DNA of 64,000 nt from NCBI GenBank assembly GCA_023548195.1, contig JAJHZJ010000220.1:751279-815278 (forward strand), in the 5' to 3' direction. This stretch comes from Bettongia penicillata ogilbyi (Eukaryota > Chordata > Mammalia > Diprotodontia > Potoroidae). Shown here in pieces: positions 46,609 to 58,349 of the stretch. The notes under the pieces are model-generated. The model was not told the origin of the DNA. It searched no databases and was given only the letters and a program-made list of their open reading frames with translations. How positions within the stretch are numbered: the stretch's first letter is position 1; every line of letters starts with the position of its first letter. The translations under genes and the position numbers were made by a program.

Positions 46609-47358
46609 CAGGGGCTAAAGCCAAGATGGTGAAGTAGAAAGATGTGCCTATACTAGTTCACCCCCCACATCCCATAAAATACCTGTAAAAATGACCCTAA
46701 ATACATTCTAGAGCAGCAGTAGGAACAAAACAACAGAGGGAAAGAGATTTCCAGCCCACTACAGTGTGGAAGGCCAATAGGAAAGGACTATCACACCAGA
46801 CTTGGAGTGCAACCCACAAAGAACAGCCCACCCTTGGCCAAGTGGCTTGGCAGGGATAGGATTAGAGCAGACTTCAGGGGGTGGAATCCCCAGCAACATT
46901 TGCAGTTCCCAGATTACTCAACCCACAAAAGCCAAAGGAATCTTCAAATGTCAGTGAAGAGTGCTTTCACCAGGGTGAGAAGGGAATGAGATCTGACCCC
47001 TGCAGCCTGAGGGCAGCAGAAGTTGCTGCAGCACAGCATCCATTTTAGGAGCCCTCAACCTAAAGATCTTGGGGAATTTGCTTGACTGATGTGGATCTCA
47101 TCCATGAGTGGCAACCCTGGGGTAAGGAAGAGCGCTGGCTGGTGTGGTGGAGCTGGCAGAGGCACTGGAGAGAAAGTTCTACTCAGAGATACTGGGCAGA
47201 AAAGCTTGCGGTGGCACTCAGACAAGAGTGCATGCCAGGAATTGAGTAAACTCCTTTGCATTGAGTGTACTATCTTGGAGGAACTGAGAACTTACAGATC
47301 CCAAGAGTATACACTCAATCTGACAAAGAAATCAAAAGTCAAACAACTAGTTGGGAAA

Positions 47359-48064
47359 ATGCCCAAAATAGGGGAAAAATAGATTATAGAATGTTACTTT
47401 CTTGGTGAACAGGTATTTTCTTCCATAATTTCTAATAAGGAAGAATAATGCATACCATCAGAGGAAGACATAAAAGTCAAGGCTTCTACATCCCAAGCCT
47501 CCAAAATAAATATCTAATGGTCTCAGACCATGGAAGAGTTTCAAAAGGATTTTGAAAATTAAGTAAAAGAGGTCGAGGAAAAAATTGGGAAGAGAAATGA
47601 GAGCGCTGCAAGAAAATCATGAAAAGTGAGTCAACAGCTTGCTAAAGGAGACCCAAAAACATACTGAAGAAAATGATAGCTTTAAATATAGACTAACTCA
47701 GTTGACTAAAGAAGTACAAAAAGCCAATGATGAGAAGAATGCTTTAAAAAACAGAATTAGTCAAATGGAAAAGGAGGTTCAAAAGTTTAGTGAAGAAAAT
47801 AGTTCTTTAAAAATTAGGACAGAGTAGATGGAAGTGAATGATTTTATGAGAAACTAACAAATTGCAAAGTAAGAAAAAGAATGAAAAAATTGAAGACAAT
47901 GTTAAATATCTCACTGGAAAAGCAACTTACCTGGAAAATAGATCTAGGAGAGACAATTTAAAAATTATGAGACTACCTGAAAGCCATGATCAAAAAAAGA
48001 GTCTAAACATTATCTTTCATGTAATTATCAAGCAGAACTGCCCTGATATTCTAGAACCACAGGG

Positions 48065-48095
<31 letters not shown>

Positions 48096-48455
48096 AATCC
48101 ACCAATCACCTTCTGAAAGAAATCAGAAAAGAGAAACTCCTAGGAATATTGTAACCAAATTCCAGAATTCCCAGGTCAAGAAGAAAATATTGCAAACAGA
48201 CAGAAAGATACAATTCAAGTATCGTGGAATACAATCAGGATAATTCAATATCTAGCACCTTCTACATTAAGGGATTGAAAAGCTTAGAATGTGATATTCC
48301 AGAAATCAAAGGAACTAGGATTAAAACCAAGAATCATCTACCCAGCAAAACTGAGTGTAATACTTCAGAGGAAAAATGGTCATTTAATAGAAGAGAGGAT
48401 TTTGGAAAATTTTTTGATGAGAAGACCAGAGCTGAATAGAAAATTTGACTTTTAA
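47359..48455 (+). pseudogene. ORF1 relic of HAL1 copy D
   Basis: Starts MPKIGEK and stops at once. Coiled-coil frames are at 47639-47827 and 47862-48063, and C-terminal text at 48224-48439. Several stops and indels are present, and a pure TA repeat (48065-48092) replaces part of the RRM. The order matches ORF1 of C. Confidence 0.75.
48065..48092. repeat. (TA)14 inside ORF1 of copy D
   Basis: Twenty-eight bp of perfect TA, expanded at a GACAAAATAAGTATTGA-like place of the original ORF1. Confidence 0.95.
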
Positions 48456-49423
48456 TCACTAGAATCAAGAGAAGCATGAAAGGGCAAACAGAAAAGAGAA
48501 ATCATAAGGGACTTACTAAAGTTGAACTGTTTACATTCCTAAATGGAAATATAACATTTGTAACTCTTGAGAGTTTTCTCAGTATTTGGGTAGTTGGTGG
48601 GATTATATACATATAGACAGAGGGCAGAGGATGAGTTGAATAGGAAAGGATGATATCTAAAAAATAATTAAGAGAGGAGAGAGGAATATATTGGGAGGAG
48701 AAAGGCAGAAAGGGAATGGGGCAAATTATCTTTCATAAAAGATGCAAAAAATGCTTTTTCAATGGAGGGGAAAACAGGGGAGGTTAGAGGAAAAAAGTGA
48801 AGCTTACTCTCATCACATTTGACTCAAGAAGGAAATAACATGCACACTCAAATTGGTATGAAAATCTATCTTACACTACAGGAAATTAGGGCAGAATGAG
48901 ATAAGTTAGGTGTGGGGAGATGATGTAAGGGAGGGCAGATGGGAGGAGAGAGTAATTGGAAGTAAATACTTTTGGGGAAGGACAAGGTCAAAAGAGAGAA
49001 TAGAATAAAGGAGGGGCAGAATAGGATGGAGGGAAGTATAGTGAGTCCATCATAACATGACTATTATGAAAATCCTTTGCATAACTAAACATGTATAGTC
49101 TATATTTACTGACTTACTTTCTCAGTGGAGATGAGTGGGGAGGGAAGAAGGGAGAGAAATTGTAACTCAAAATTTTAGGAGCAAATGTTGAGAATTATTT
49201 TTTGCATGCAACTGGAAAATTAGAAATAATGGGATATAGAAATCTATTTTGCCCTACAAGAAAAGAGAGAAGATAGGGATAAGGGAAGGGAGAGTTATGA
49301 TAGAAGGGAGGGCAGATTTGGGGAAAGGGTAATCAGAATACATGGTGTCATAAGATGGGAGGAGGGAGAGATGATAAGAAAATTTCGAACTCAAAAGTCT
49401 TGTGGAGATGAATGCTAAAAGCT

Positions 49424-49566
49424 AGAAATAAATAAATAAACAAATAAACAAACAAACAAATAAATGAATGGATGGATGAATGAATGCATAAATAAACAGG
49501 TAAATAAATAAATAAATAGATAGATAAACAAACGAATGAATGAATGAATGAACAAATTAATTAATT
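49424..49566. repeat. Compound tetranucleotide tail of copy D
   Basis: AAAT, AAAC, GAAT, GATA and TTAA units over about 140 bp. They grew from the AATAAATAAATAAA end that other copies show in short form. Confidence 0.85.
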
Positions 49567-49574
49567 AAGGAAGG

Positions 49575-51455
49575 GATCTTCCAGTTCCAAATTGTCTCCC
49601 TTCTTCCTTCCTGGCCATCCCAATTGAGAAGGCAAGCAATTTTATATAGATTCTACCTGTGTCGTCATGCAAAATATTTCCATATTAGCGATATTGTGAA
49701 AGAAAACAGACTCCTTCCCCCAAAATAAGCAACTTAAAAACGAAGTATAAAAAAGTATGCTTCAATCTGTATTCAGAAACCACTAATTCTTTTTCTGGGG
49801 ATGGATAGCATCCTCCATCATAAGTTCTTCAGAGTTGTCTTGGATCACCATATTTCTGAGGATAACTAAGTCAATCACAGCTGATCATCTTGTAATATTG
49901 CTGTTACTTTATACATAGTACAGTTCATTTTGTATCAGCTCAAGTAATTCTTTCCATGTTGTTTTATTTTTTTCTGAAAACAACCTGTTTATCATTTCTT
50001 ACAGTACAATAACATTTCATCAACATTTCATCACATACTACAAATTACAGAATGACTGATCAGTTCACAACTCCACCAACAGTATGTTAATGTTTCATTT
50101 TTTTCCACATAACCTCCAACATTTTTCATTTACCTTTTCTATTCTATTAGTCAATCTAAAAGTTATGAGATACTATCTCAGAATTATCTTAATTTGCATT
50201 TACCTGTCACTAGTGAGTTACAGTATTTTTTTCACATGACTTTAGGTACTTCACCTGCAAACTAATAATCATTTATCAATTAGGGAATAACTCTTAGTTT
50301 TATAAATTTGACTCAGTTCTCTACAGGTTTGAAAAATGAGACATTTGCCTCAAATATTTTTTTCACAGTTCCTATTGCTAACTGTATTTCTCTCCATTCT
50401 ATCCCTCTGTTTATTCTGTTCTTTTTCTTCTCTCACCTTGTCCCTCCTCAAAAGTTTTGCTTCAGACTACCTCCTCCCGCAAACTGCCCTCCATTCTATC
50501 CCTGTGTCCCTTTATCTTATTTCCTAAAATTTTTACTTTCCTATTTGGTAATATAAATTTTTGTATCTAATTGAGTGTGTATGATATTTCATCTTTGAGG
50601 CAATTCTCATGAGAATAATGTTCACTTACTCTGGCTTATCTCCCTTTTCTTCCCCTTCACTGTAAAATTATTTTATTGCTTCCTTTATGTGAGATAATTT
50701 GCCCCATTCTTCCTTTTCCTTTTTCCCAGTCCATTCCTCTTTCACCCCTTAATTTAATTTTATTTTTTCACATATCTTCTTTTTATATTCATTTCATATG
50801 TGTGCCCTATGTCTAGGTGACATACTCCTTTAAACTTCCCTAATATTTAAAAAGTTCTTGTGAGCTACATGTATCATCTTCCCATGTAGGAATGTAAACA
50901 TTTTAATCTTATTGACCCCCGTATGCTTTCTCTTTTTCTTTCCTGTTTACATTTTTTATACTTCTCTTGAGTCTTGTATTTGAAATTCAAACTTACTATT
51001 CAACTCTGGTCTACTATTTCATTCGTTCATTCAGGTTTGCTGGGTAGGTGATTCTTGGTTTTAATCCTAGCTCCTGTGTCCTCCAGAATACCATATCCCA
51101 AGCTGTCTAATCTTTTAAAGAAGAAGATGCTAAATATTGTGTTATCCTGACTTGATGATACTTGAATATACTCCATGGATGATACTCCATGATACTTGAA
51201 TTGTTTCTTTCTGGCTGCCTGTGATATTTTCTCCTTGACATCTGAGCTCTGGAATTTGACTATAATATTCCAGGTATTTTTCATTTTGGGGTTGCTTTCA
51301 GAAGATAATTGATGGATTCTTTCAATTTTTATCTCACTGTATGGTTTTAGAATATCAGGGTAGTTTTCCTTGATAATTTCTTGAAAGATGGTGGGGATGA
51401 TGGCTTTCAGATCGTCCAATAAATTTTCAATTTCTCTCCTGGATCTATTTTCCAG
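49575..51455 (-). mobile_element. HAL1-type element E, 3' UTR and ORF1 C-terminal half
   Basis: The minus strand holds the same old-type 3' UTR as copy G (about 1.4 kb, 49575-50960). ORF1 then reads open from 51419 to 51027 with SQAARKKQFKYHGV and a C-terminal TKNHLPSKPE. There is no ORF2 between them. The piece ends at a LENRSR-like point (51455), where a young-type 5' UTR fragment starts. A local duplication of ATGATACTCCATGATACTTG-like text lies at 51166-51200. Confidence 0.7.
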
Positions 51456-51952
51456 GCAGGGCCCCCTCCCAGGCTCAGTTCCCTCAGGGGGTTTATGTGG
51501 AGATCTTAAGTAATGGAGCGGAGGTCCTGCCTGCTCCAGGAGCCTGGGTCTGCTGCTGTCCCTGTCTTCGCAGCTGCCTCACAAGGGGGCCCGAGTCACA
51601 GAGACACCCTGCTCCCCTCTTGGCCAGTCCAGAAGTCTTTCTCACTGACCTGTAGTTCCTGTGTGTGGAGGGACCTTCCCAGATGTCAGAGGTTCCATCC
51701 CTGAAGCCTGCTTGGACCTGCTCCTCTCAGGGCCAGGGGACCAGGGCAGTGCAGGGGTGGGCTCCGCTCTCTGGACCCCTGGGGATGGCTTTCCAGGGCT
51801 CTCTGGAACGGAAATCTCCTCCACTGCGTTTCTGCGTGGCTTGCACTGCTCCAGAATTTGTGGGGAGTTCTTTTTACAGAAAATTTATGGACTGTGGGTT
51901 CGGAGCTAGCATACATGAGTCTTTCTACTCCACCATCTTGGCTCCTCCCCCC
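51456..51952 (-). mobile_element. Young-type HAL1/L1 5' UTR fragment inside E
   Basis: A GC-rich block closely resembling the 5' UTRs of A and B. On the minus strand it starts at the CCAAGATGGTGGAGTAGAAAG terminus (right end) and stops inside the tandem unit (left end). It has no ORF1, 3' UTR or A tail of its own. Old ORF1 text flanks both sides, and about 180 bp of that ORF1 is missing. Confidence 0.75.
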
Positions 51953-52668
51953 ACTCCATGAATTCTACTTTTTAAGGCATTCTTCTCATTGACTTTTTTT
52001 TTTTTTACCTCTTTTACCATTTTGCTAGTCTGATTTTTAAAGCCTTCTTTCCTTTACTATTGTTTTGTGTCTTCTTTGCTAAGATTTCTTTTCTGTTGTT
52101 TGCTCATTTTCCCTGCCTATTACTTGGATTTTAACTCTTTGTTAAAGTAGGGCTCCTTTTCCATAGTAGAAGACACACTGTTCCAAGCTTTAGCAGTTTT
52201 GGGCAGCTCTTTTCAGAGATACTTCTAGAGACCTATAAGTTTTCAGTTATTCCAAGGTGATATGGTCTGAGGAGAGGTGTTCACTCCTCTCTTGCCCTGT
52301 ACTCTAGACTGTGAGTGACTAAAAGCACTCTTTTCTGTCCTGGAATCATGATGGGATTCTCCACTCCACTATAGTCACAAACTTTGGTGTGCTAACACTC
52401 CTCTTTGCCCTGGTCCTGCTACCCAGGATTACAACTGGGATCAGAATATGGGCAAAAAAGCCAAGTCCTGGCTCAGTGTCAGCAATTTTTTTGTCTGAAC
52501 TATTGTCTGACCCCCTTACAATCTGTAAACTGGGAATTCTGAAAGCAGTAGCTTCTGCTTTTGATTCAGACACTCCCAAGGTCTGCTCTTAGTTTTCTGG
52601 ATCTAGGTCCAGGATGGCACAGTCAGCCTTGGACTGTGCTTTACTCTCATTCAGGTGTGACAAATGAA
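51953..52668 (-). mobile_element. HAL1-type element E, coiled coil and 5' UTR part
   Basis: Coiled-coil text of ORF1 (to about 52090) is followed by an old 5' UTR colinear with G (17700-18060). Shared blocks include GTAGGGCTCC near 52148 and a CACTCTTTTCTGTCCTGGAA stretch at 52326. Confidence 0.6.
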
Positions 52669-52669
52669 C

Positions 52670-52745
52670 AGCTGGCTGAAGAAAATAATTTCTTAAAAAA
52701 TAGAAATAAGCAAATCGTAACTAATGACTTTATGACTGGTTTTGC
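52670..52745 (+). pseudogene. Plus-strand ORF1 coiled-coil fragment
   Basis: Reads LAEENNFLKNRNKQ then TNDFMT, the end of the L1/HAL1 ORF1 coiled coil, opposite in strand to the neighbouring E. Confidence 0.5.
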
Positions 52746-53034
52746 AAAAAAATCAGGACATTCAGTAATGCATAAAGTAGGAGGCTTATCATGGTGTGTT
52801 TTTTAGTTTCATAATGGAGGGAGAATTAAGGCCTAAAATAAAATACAGAGGAACAAGAATATAGGGAAGCAATTAGGAAAAGTTTTAAACAAATTGGTTG
52901 CTTGCCCTCAATTCTTTAGTCCACAGCAGTAGAGAATTAAAAAAAAAAAGATCATTGACGGACTTTCAGAATGACCACCTTTGAACTTGACACTGTGCTA
53001 AGAACTTTGTCACTAATGTTTACTGCAAGATACC

Positions 53035-53285
53035 ATAGCCCTTGAGCAGATAGGTAGCACAGTTAATTAATCAATGGGCCTCAAATCAGGAAGATCTATG
53101 TTTAGATCTAGCCTCAAATACTTACTAACTGTGTGACCCTGGGCAAATCACCAGAGAAGGCACTGACTGTCTCACTTCCAAAATGAGCTGAACATGGAAA
53201 TGGAAAAATAAGTTTAGTAACTTTGCCAAGAAAACCTCAAGGGGGTCATGAAGAGTTTGATACAACTGAAAAATACTGAGCTACA
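53035..53285 (+). mobile_element. tRNA-derived marsupial SINE with RTE-type tail
   Basis: GCAGATAGGTAGCACAGTTA head, TAGCCTCAAATACTTACTAA core with GTGTGACCCTGGGCAAATCA, and a tail with AACTTTGCCAAGAAAACCTC. All parts are in order. Confidence 0.75.
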
Positions 53286-54449
53286 GAAATAAAAATCTTC
53301 CTTACAGTCAAAATCCTGTGTTGTACCCCATGGTTGTATACAGATTTGAAGAGCTCTAGCTTTGCTTAATTTGATTGTCTTTTTCCCTCCAATGTCATAG
53401 GCTGGTAGACCCTATCAGTAAGTAAAGTCATAAATTGGAAATTTTGGACCTGACATAAGGGGCAGAGAAGAATTTTCTGACTTGGGGAGTGGGAATAGGG
53501 AAGTTAAGAGATAGATCCCACATCTTGGTGTAAAACTAGGCAAAGAGAAGAATTGAACCCCTTTTGTCATCTCATTACCTTCCATCTGATGCAATACGTT
53601 TTGTGTTTACTTTGTCTAAAGTGCTGGAGATATAAAAACATGTTTCTACTTTCAAAGAATTTGTTACTAAAGGACACAACATTAAAAATAAATCAATATA
53701 TATGATATAACCTGAGGAGAGATAGAAGATTAATGTGCAAGTGAATGAGGAAGGTTTCATATAGGCAGTAACACTTGTGCTAAAACTTTAAGGAAGTCAG
53801 GAATTATAACAGGCAAATAATAAGAAGGGAATGGAATGTAGGTCTAGGAAACAGGACATAGAATGCTAATTTTGGGAAATAACAAATAGGCAAGTTTGTC
53901 TGGAAAGGAGGGCATGTGTCCTAGATCTATGGAGTTAATTAAAAAGGTTTGTGTAAAGTGATCATTCTTTCTTTCCTGTTACCAAACTTTTATCAGCAAA
54001 TGTTCTCTACATGGGTAGTTATGTGCTACTAAAAGAAGTAACCAAAACCCAATATATAAATCAAACATATGATAGAAAATGTTGTTGAAGAAAATAATAA
54101 CTATTGGAGTGTCAAACAGACAGTGAATAAACAGAGAAAAAATAAAATCTGCCATACATTACTTGGATGATTCCACATAAAAAAAAAAAATGGACTTCTC
54201 CAGGATTTTTAAATTCCTGGTACTATGCTATCTTTTTACATTCAAAGTATCAGCACTTCTATCACTATCTAAGGACATGTCTTCAGCAGCAATTCATTCT
54301 GACCATTTATACTTATAGAGAGGAAAAATGTCTTAATCTCTGATGCTTCTTACCAGTAAATATTTTATTATCAGCCTTGAAGGGATAGAAATTCCAATTC
54401 CTCAGGATATATATGGTTAAACTCTCAAATATCTATATGTATATGTATC

Positions 54450-54486
54450 TCTCTCTCTCTCTCTATCTATCTATCTATATGTATGT
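54450..54486. repeat. (CT)n-(ATCT)n microsatellite
   Basis: CT units followed by ATCT units. Confidence 0.85.
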
Positions 54487-54944
54487 ATATAATAATTTGT
54501 TATTTGAGTAACATAGCCTTTACACACACTAAGGATTCTTGGTAGTTAGTAATGAAGGTGGCTACTATCTGCAGTGGGAAAACCTATAATGAGCTCTTTT
54601 TGTCTAATTAACTTGAAGTTGTCATAATTTTGGAGGAAACTGTTACCTTTAAGCAGGCAGATTTCTCAAAGTGTTAAATACACTGATAAAAGCTAACAAA
54701 AGTAAAGTCAAATGAAAAGAACCCAGGCTTTCTATGCATCACAACTATAAGAATAGGTCAAATTATTTTGTCATGATTTCATAGGAGACTTCAGATTTTG
54801 TTAATTATACACTGTTTTCATGAAAATGATGGCTATATATTTTAAAATTATTTTTACTAGGATATCTATACTAATTTAACATCAAATACAGCTAACAAAA
54901 CCTTACATGTTACTGTATTTCTGAACACATCTCTCATCAGTGTT

Positions 54945-56000
54945 CACCAACAGTTATCAAGTATGCTTAAGCTCTGATTACCCTGGTATCACTTTTGCAG
55001 TGTGAAAATTTATTGATAGAAGAATTCTATGCAGGTAGCACCCAGATTTTCTTAGAATTCCAAATATGAAACTATAAAATTGGTATTATCTTTTGGCCCT
55101 TGAGGAGAAAACTAATAATTTCTTAGTAATTTTCTGCCATCTATTTTCTTAAAAGTTTTTGTCACCATTTTGATGATCTTTAAAAATAATTTCCATGTAA
55201 CTGTTTAACCATATTCATTGTTTCTCCTTTTTGAAGTCCTGCAAATGCCTCATCTTTTATTTTAGCCTCACTTATTCTTGGAACTTTATGTTTTTAGATG
55301 AATAAGATCTGAACCATTTCTATCTGCAACCTTCAATTCTTTTTCATTAATTTTTTTTATGTGACGCAGTGTTAAGGATTTCTTTTTCAAAACAAATCAG
55401 TGGTTGGCTTATGATATTTTTATTTCTTGGAATCTATTCTTTCCTTCAAGACCAGAATTTTTAATGTAGTCTTTTTCTATTCCTCTTCACTTTGTCATTC
55501 ACAAAATAGTAGTATTTGCACCACTGATTTTTAATTAAAATGAAAGTGATCACTGTCAGATATCTACTAATGAGAAAAGAATGATTTTCATAATTATTGA
55601 TTCTTAACATATATTTCATATTTTGAGCACATCTTGGTTTGTTTTTGCAAGATATGCTAACTTTTTCATGCACAAGACAAAAAATGAAAATATTTTTGGA
55701 AATTAGTATCACAGTAATGATTTAATAATGACCAGAGGAAGGAAAGATTATTTCAAACAGGGACCACCACCTTGACAAGCTCTTATTTCATTAAAATACT
55801 TTTCATAATTTATAATGTAAGTCATGAGGTTCACCCTTAATCCTCAAAATTTCAAAGTTATGTTGACAAAGTGTAGCAAAGGTAGTTTTTCATCATGCAT
55901 AGTTTTGTTTTTTGGTTTTTTTTTTTTTATTATACAAACTTGGTCTGATCACTGGTGGAAGATTTGACTATACTACACTATGAACAGAACTGGGAAGAAT
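54945..56000 (-). pseudogene. Decayed coding relic of an unnamed protein family
   Basis: The minus strand carries separate pieces of one protein-like text in colinear order: QNMKYMLRINNYENHSF (from 55625), then a stretch ending YFVNDKVKRN, ADRNGSDLIHLKT near 55320, VPRISEAKIKDEAF (55284-55243), and YQGNQSLSILDNCW (54988-54947) followed by TLMRD. They agree with motifs I remember from large uncharacterised proteins annotated in arthropod and vertebrate genomes, including an SEAKIK block and a Y-Q-G...D-x-C-W block. Many stops and frame changes separate them. Whether the source is a transposon or a retrocopied gene is unknown to me. Confidence 0.4.
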
Positions 56001-57160
56001 TACTGATGTATTTATTAAGCAAAATTTTCAATCTGTAGAATGATGTTTTTCTTCTTTCTGAAAATTAGAAACAACCAAAAGCTTATGATCAGATCAATGT
56101 ATACTGCTAATAAAAAGACTAATAAAAACTGCAGTGCAATGTAGAGTACAAGCCTTATTCTGCTTTCCTCTTTTTCTTACTAACAAAATATATGTTTATA
56201 TGTTTTCTAATCCAAATCAGTTTAAACTAAAAAATGTAGGGAGAAAAAAGACTATCTATGTATATTCCTCATCGTAGAAACTAGAAAGTAGCTACAGTGA
56301 AGGAAGGCTAATTATAGTTGAGATACCAAAATTTTATTGGAGACCAAATCCAAGAGAGGGTCTAGTACTGGAAGCAATGATGTATAATGTTTACGCACCT
56401 ATGACCAAAGTTTGGTATTAAACAGGAAGTAGATGTTTTAATGCAAAAAGCAAATTTTATCTCATGGCTATAACTCAGAATTAGTGGGACCAAAAACACA
56501 ACTCTAAGGTGATTGATAAAAGGGAAAAGGTAGCATTATACATTATAAAAGAGTTTTCATGTGAGGAAATCCAAGAATTTGAAAAAGGATGATAAAGAAA
56601 GATCAATGCATATAGAAATGGAAATGATTTTGTGAATGAAGTATATGCCTTAGATCACCTAGACGGAAAGAAAATATATGAGCAGTTTATGAGATAGATA
56701 ATAAATTTGCCAAAGAAGTAAAACAGAGTAGTGATGATAGATTTCAATTATCCAGAATCTACTGGAACTCTAAATTTGCCAAAGAAGTAAAACAGAGTAG
56801 TGATGATAGATTTCAATTATCCAGAATCTACTGGAACTCTATGCCAGAAGCAGAGCAGTAAAAATCTTCTTACCTCAGTATATTAATCATTCTATCTACT
56901 TTATATGACAATGATAATTACTTTTCATTATGAATATCAAAACAAAAATGACTAAGAGCAAGAAAATACTAATAAAAGTAGATAGTCAGAGAAGTCATAG
57001 TTATTTTTAAAGGCTTCAGGACACATGACCCCGGTGGTACTATGTCCTCACCTTTTGAAAGAAATTGAAGAAGCAATTGCTGAGCCGATGGTCAATAGTA
57101 TTTAAAATGTTATGAAAAAAAATCTAAAGTATGATAACATTGGAAATAGAATAATGTATC
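56000..57160. other. Unassigned, possibly an old LINE
   Basis: The plus strand has weak LINE-like text (GATTTCAATTATCCAGAATC and similar), but no clear family. It includes a perfect tandem duplication at 56702-56840. Confidence 0.3.
56702..56840. repeat. Perfect 69-bp tandem duplication
   Basis: 56702-56770 is repeated without a difference as 56771-56839, and the next base also matches. Confidence 0.97.
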
Positions 57161-57163
57161 AAT

Positions 57164-57301
<138 letters not shown>

Positions 57302-57464
57302 TTAAGTTTGCAAGCTGTAGGGCACTAAAAATTACTTCAGTTGCTGAGAAAATTCTATAATGAATTATATACCACTTGATGGTGAAAATTTAGATAGGGA
57401 AACAGTGATTACCAAGAGACAATAGGACTTTCACAGGAACAGGCCCTAACTACGTTAATTTTCT

Positions 57465-57610
57465 TCCTTCCTGCCTACCTGCCATCTTCTCCTTCTCCTT
57501 CTTCCTCTTCTTCTATTTCTTCTTCTCCTTCTTCTTCTTCTTCTCTCTCTGTCTCTCTGCCTCTGTCTCTGTCTCTCCATCTCTCTTTCTCTGTGGGCCT
57601 CTCTCTCAAT
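57465..57610. repeat. CT/CTT pyrimidine tract
   Basis: CTTCTT, CTCC and TCTGTC units over about 145 bp. It is complementary in composition to the GA tract about 160 bp upstream. Confidence 0.85.
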
Positions 57611-57849
57611 ATTATTTACCTAGTAGATGAGGGCAAAATGTAAATATAGTTTGCCTAGATCTCAGCAAATATTTTTTAATACACTATCTCAACCCATTCT
57701 GCCAGAGAAAATGCAAAAGTGTGGATAAGATGATAGAATAATATGGTTTTGATCATTTGCGTGGTTGGGAGGCTAAGCTCATTGCATAGTGTCAATTCTC
57801 CAGTGTCAACATGGATGTATGCTTACCCTTGAACTAGTTAACATTTTTT

Positions 57850-58265
57850 ATCAGAGTACTCGTTAAAGCCATAAGTGGAATGCTCATCATATTTATATAT
57901 GACATAAAACTGGGAAGAATAGATAAAACTATAGATAACAGAACAATGGATCAAAAAGAAATTGATACTCTGGAGTTTAGTGATGACTATAATGAGATGA
58001 AATTCAATGAAAATAAATAAGGACTTGCACTTATCTGCAAAAATTCAAGTGCATGATGGGATTGAGAAAAAGATAGACAGCAACAGTTTTTAAAAATCTG
58101 GTGGTTTCAGTGAAACAGTGGGAAGTAATTGAAAAGAATCAAATTTAGGTTTGATATTACAGAAAAACTTACCAATTGTTAAAGCTGTTGAAAAGTGGAA
58201 TGGGCTAGCTAGAGAGATGCTGGGGTACCTCTACAGGTACCCAATTATTCTATTCATTATAGTAT
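57850..58265 (+). mobile_element. CR1/L3-type LINE fragment
   Basis: Contains TATGACATAAAACTGGGAAG, a GAGATGAAATTCAATGAAAA block, and near the end TTACCAATTGTTAAAGCTGT and GAAAAGTGGAATGGGCTAGC. This is the order of the 3' part of CR1/L3 ORF2 and its terminus. Frameshifts are many. Confidence 0.65.
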
Positions 58266-58349
58266 GAAATAATTTCATGGATTTTTTCATACTTAAATAA
58301 AGGAGTTTAATTCGAAGAATTAGATAACCATATAGATAATATCTAAGTT

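Larger units (their letters stand above)
46609..49566 (+). mobile_element. HAL1-type element D (middle age)
   Basis: Starts CAGGGGCTAAAGCCAAGATG and is colinear with C: 5' UTR to 47358, ORF1 relic 47359-48455, 3' region, then a long tail of AAAT/AAAC/GAAT units (49424-49566). The 5' flank (AAGACTTCCAGGTCC) and 3' flank (GATCTTCCAGTTCC at 49575) look like a decayed target duplication that coincides with the one used by C. No ORF2. Confidence 0.8.
52746..54940. other. AT-rich DNA with one SINE and one uncertain repeat
   Basis: It holds a SINE at 53035-53285, repeat text like that of 23740 at 53610-53960, and a CT/TATC microsatellite at 54450-54486. No gene signal. Confidence 0.4.
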
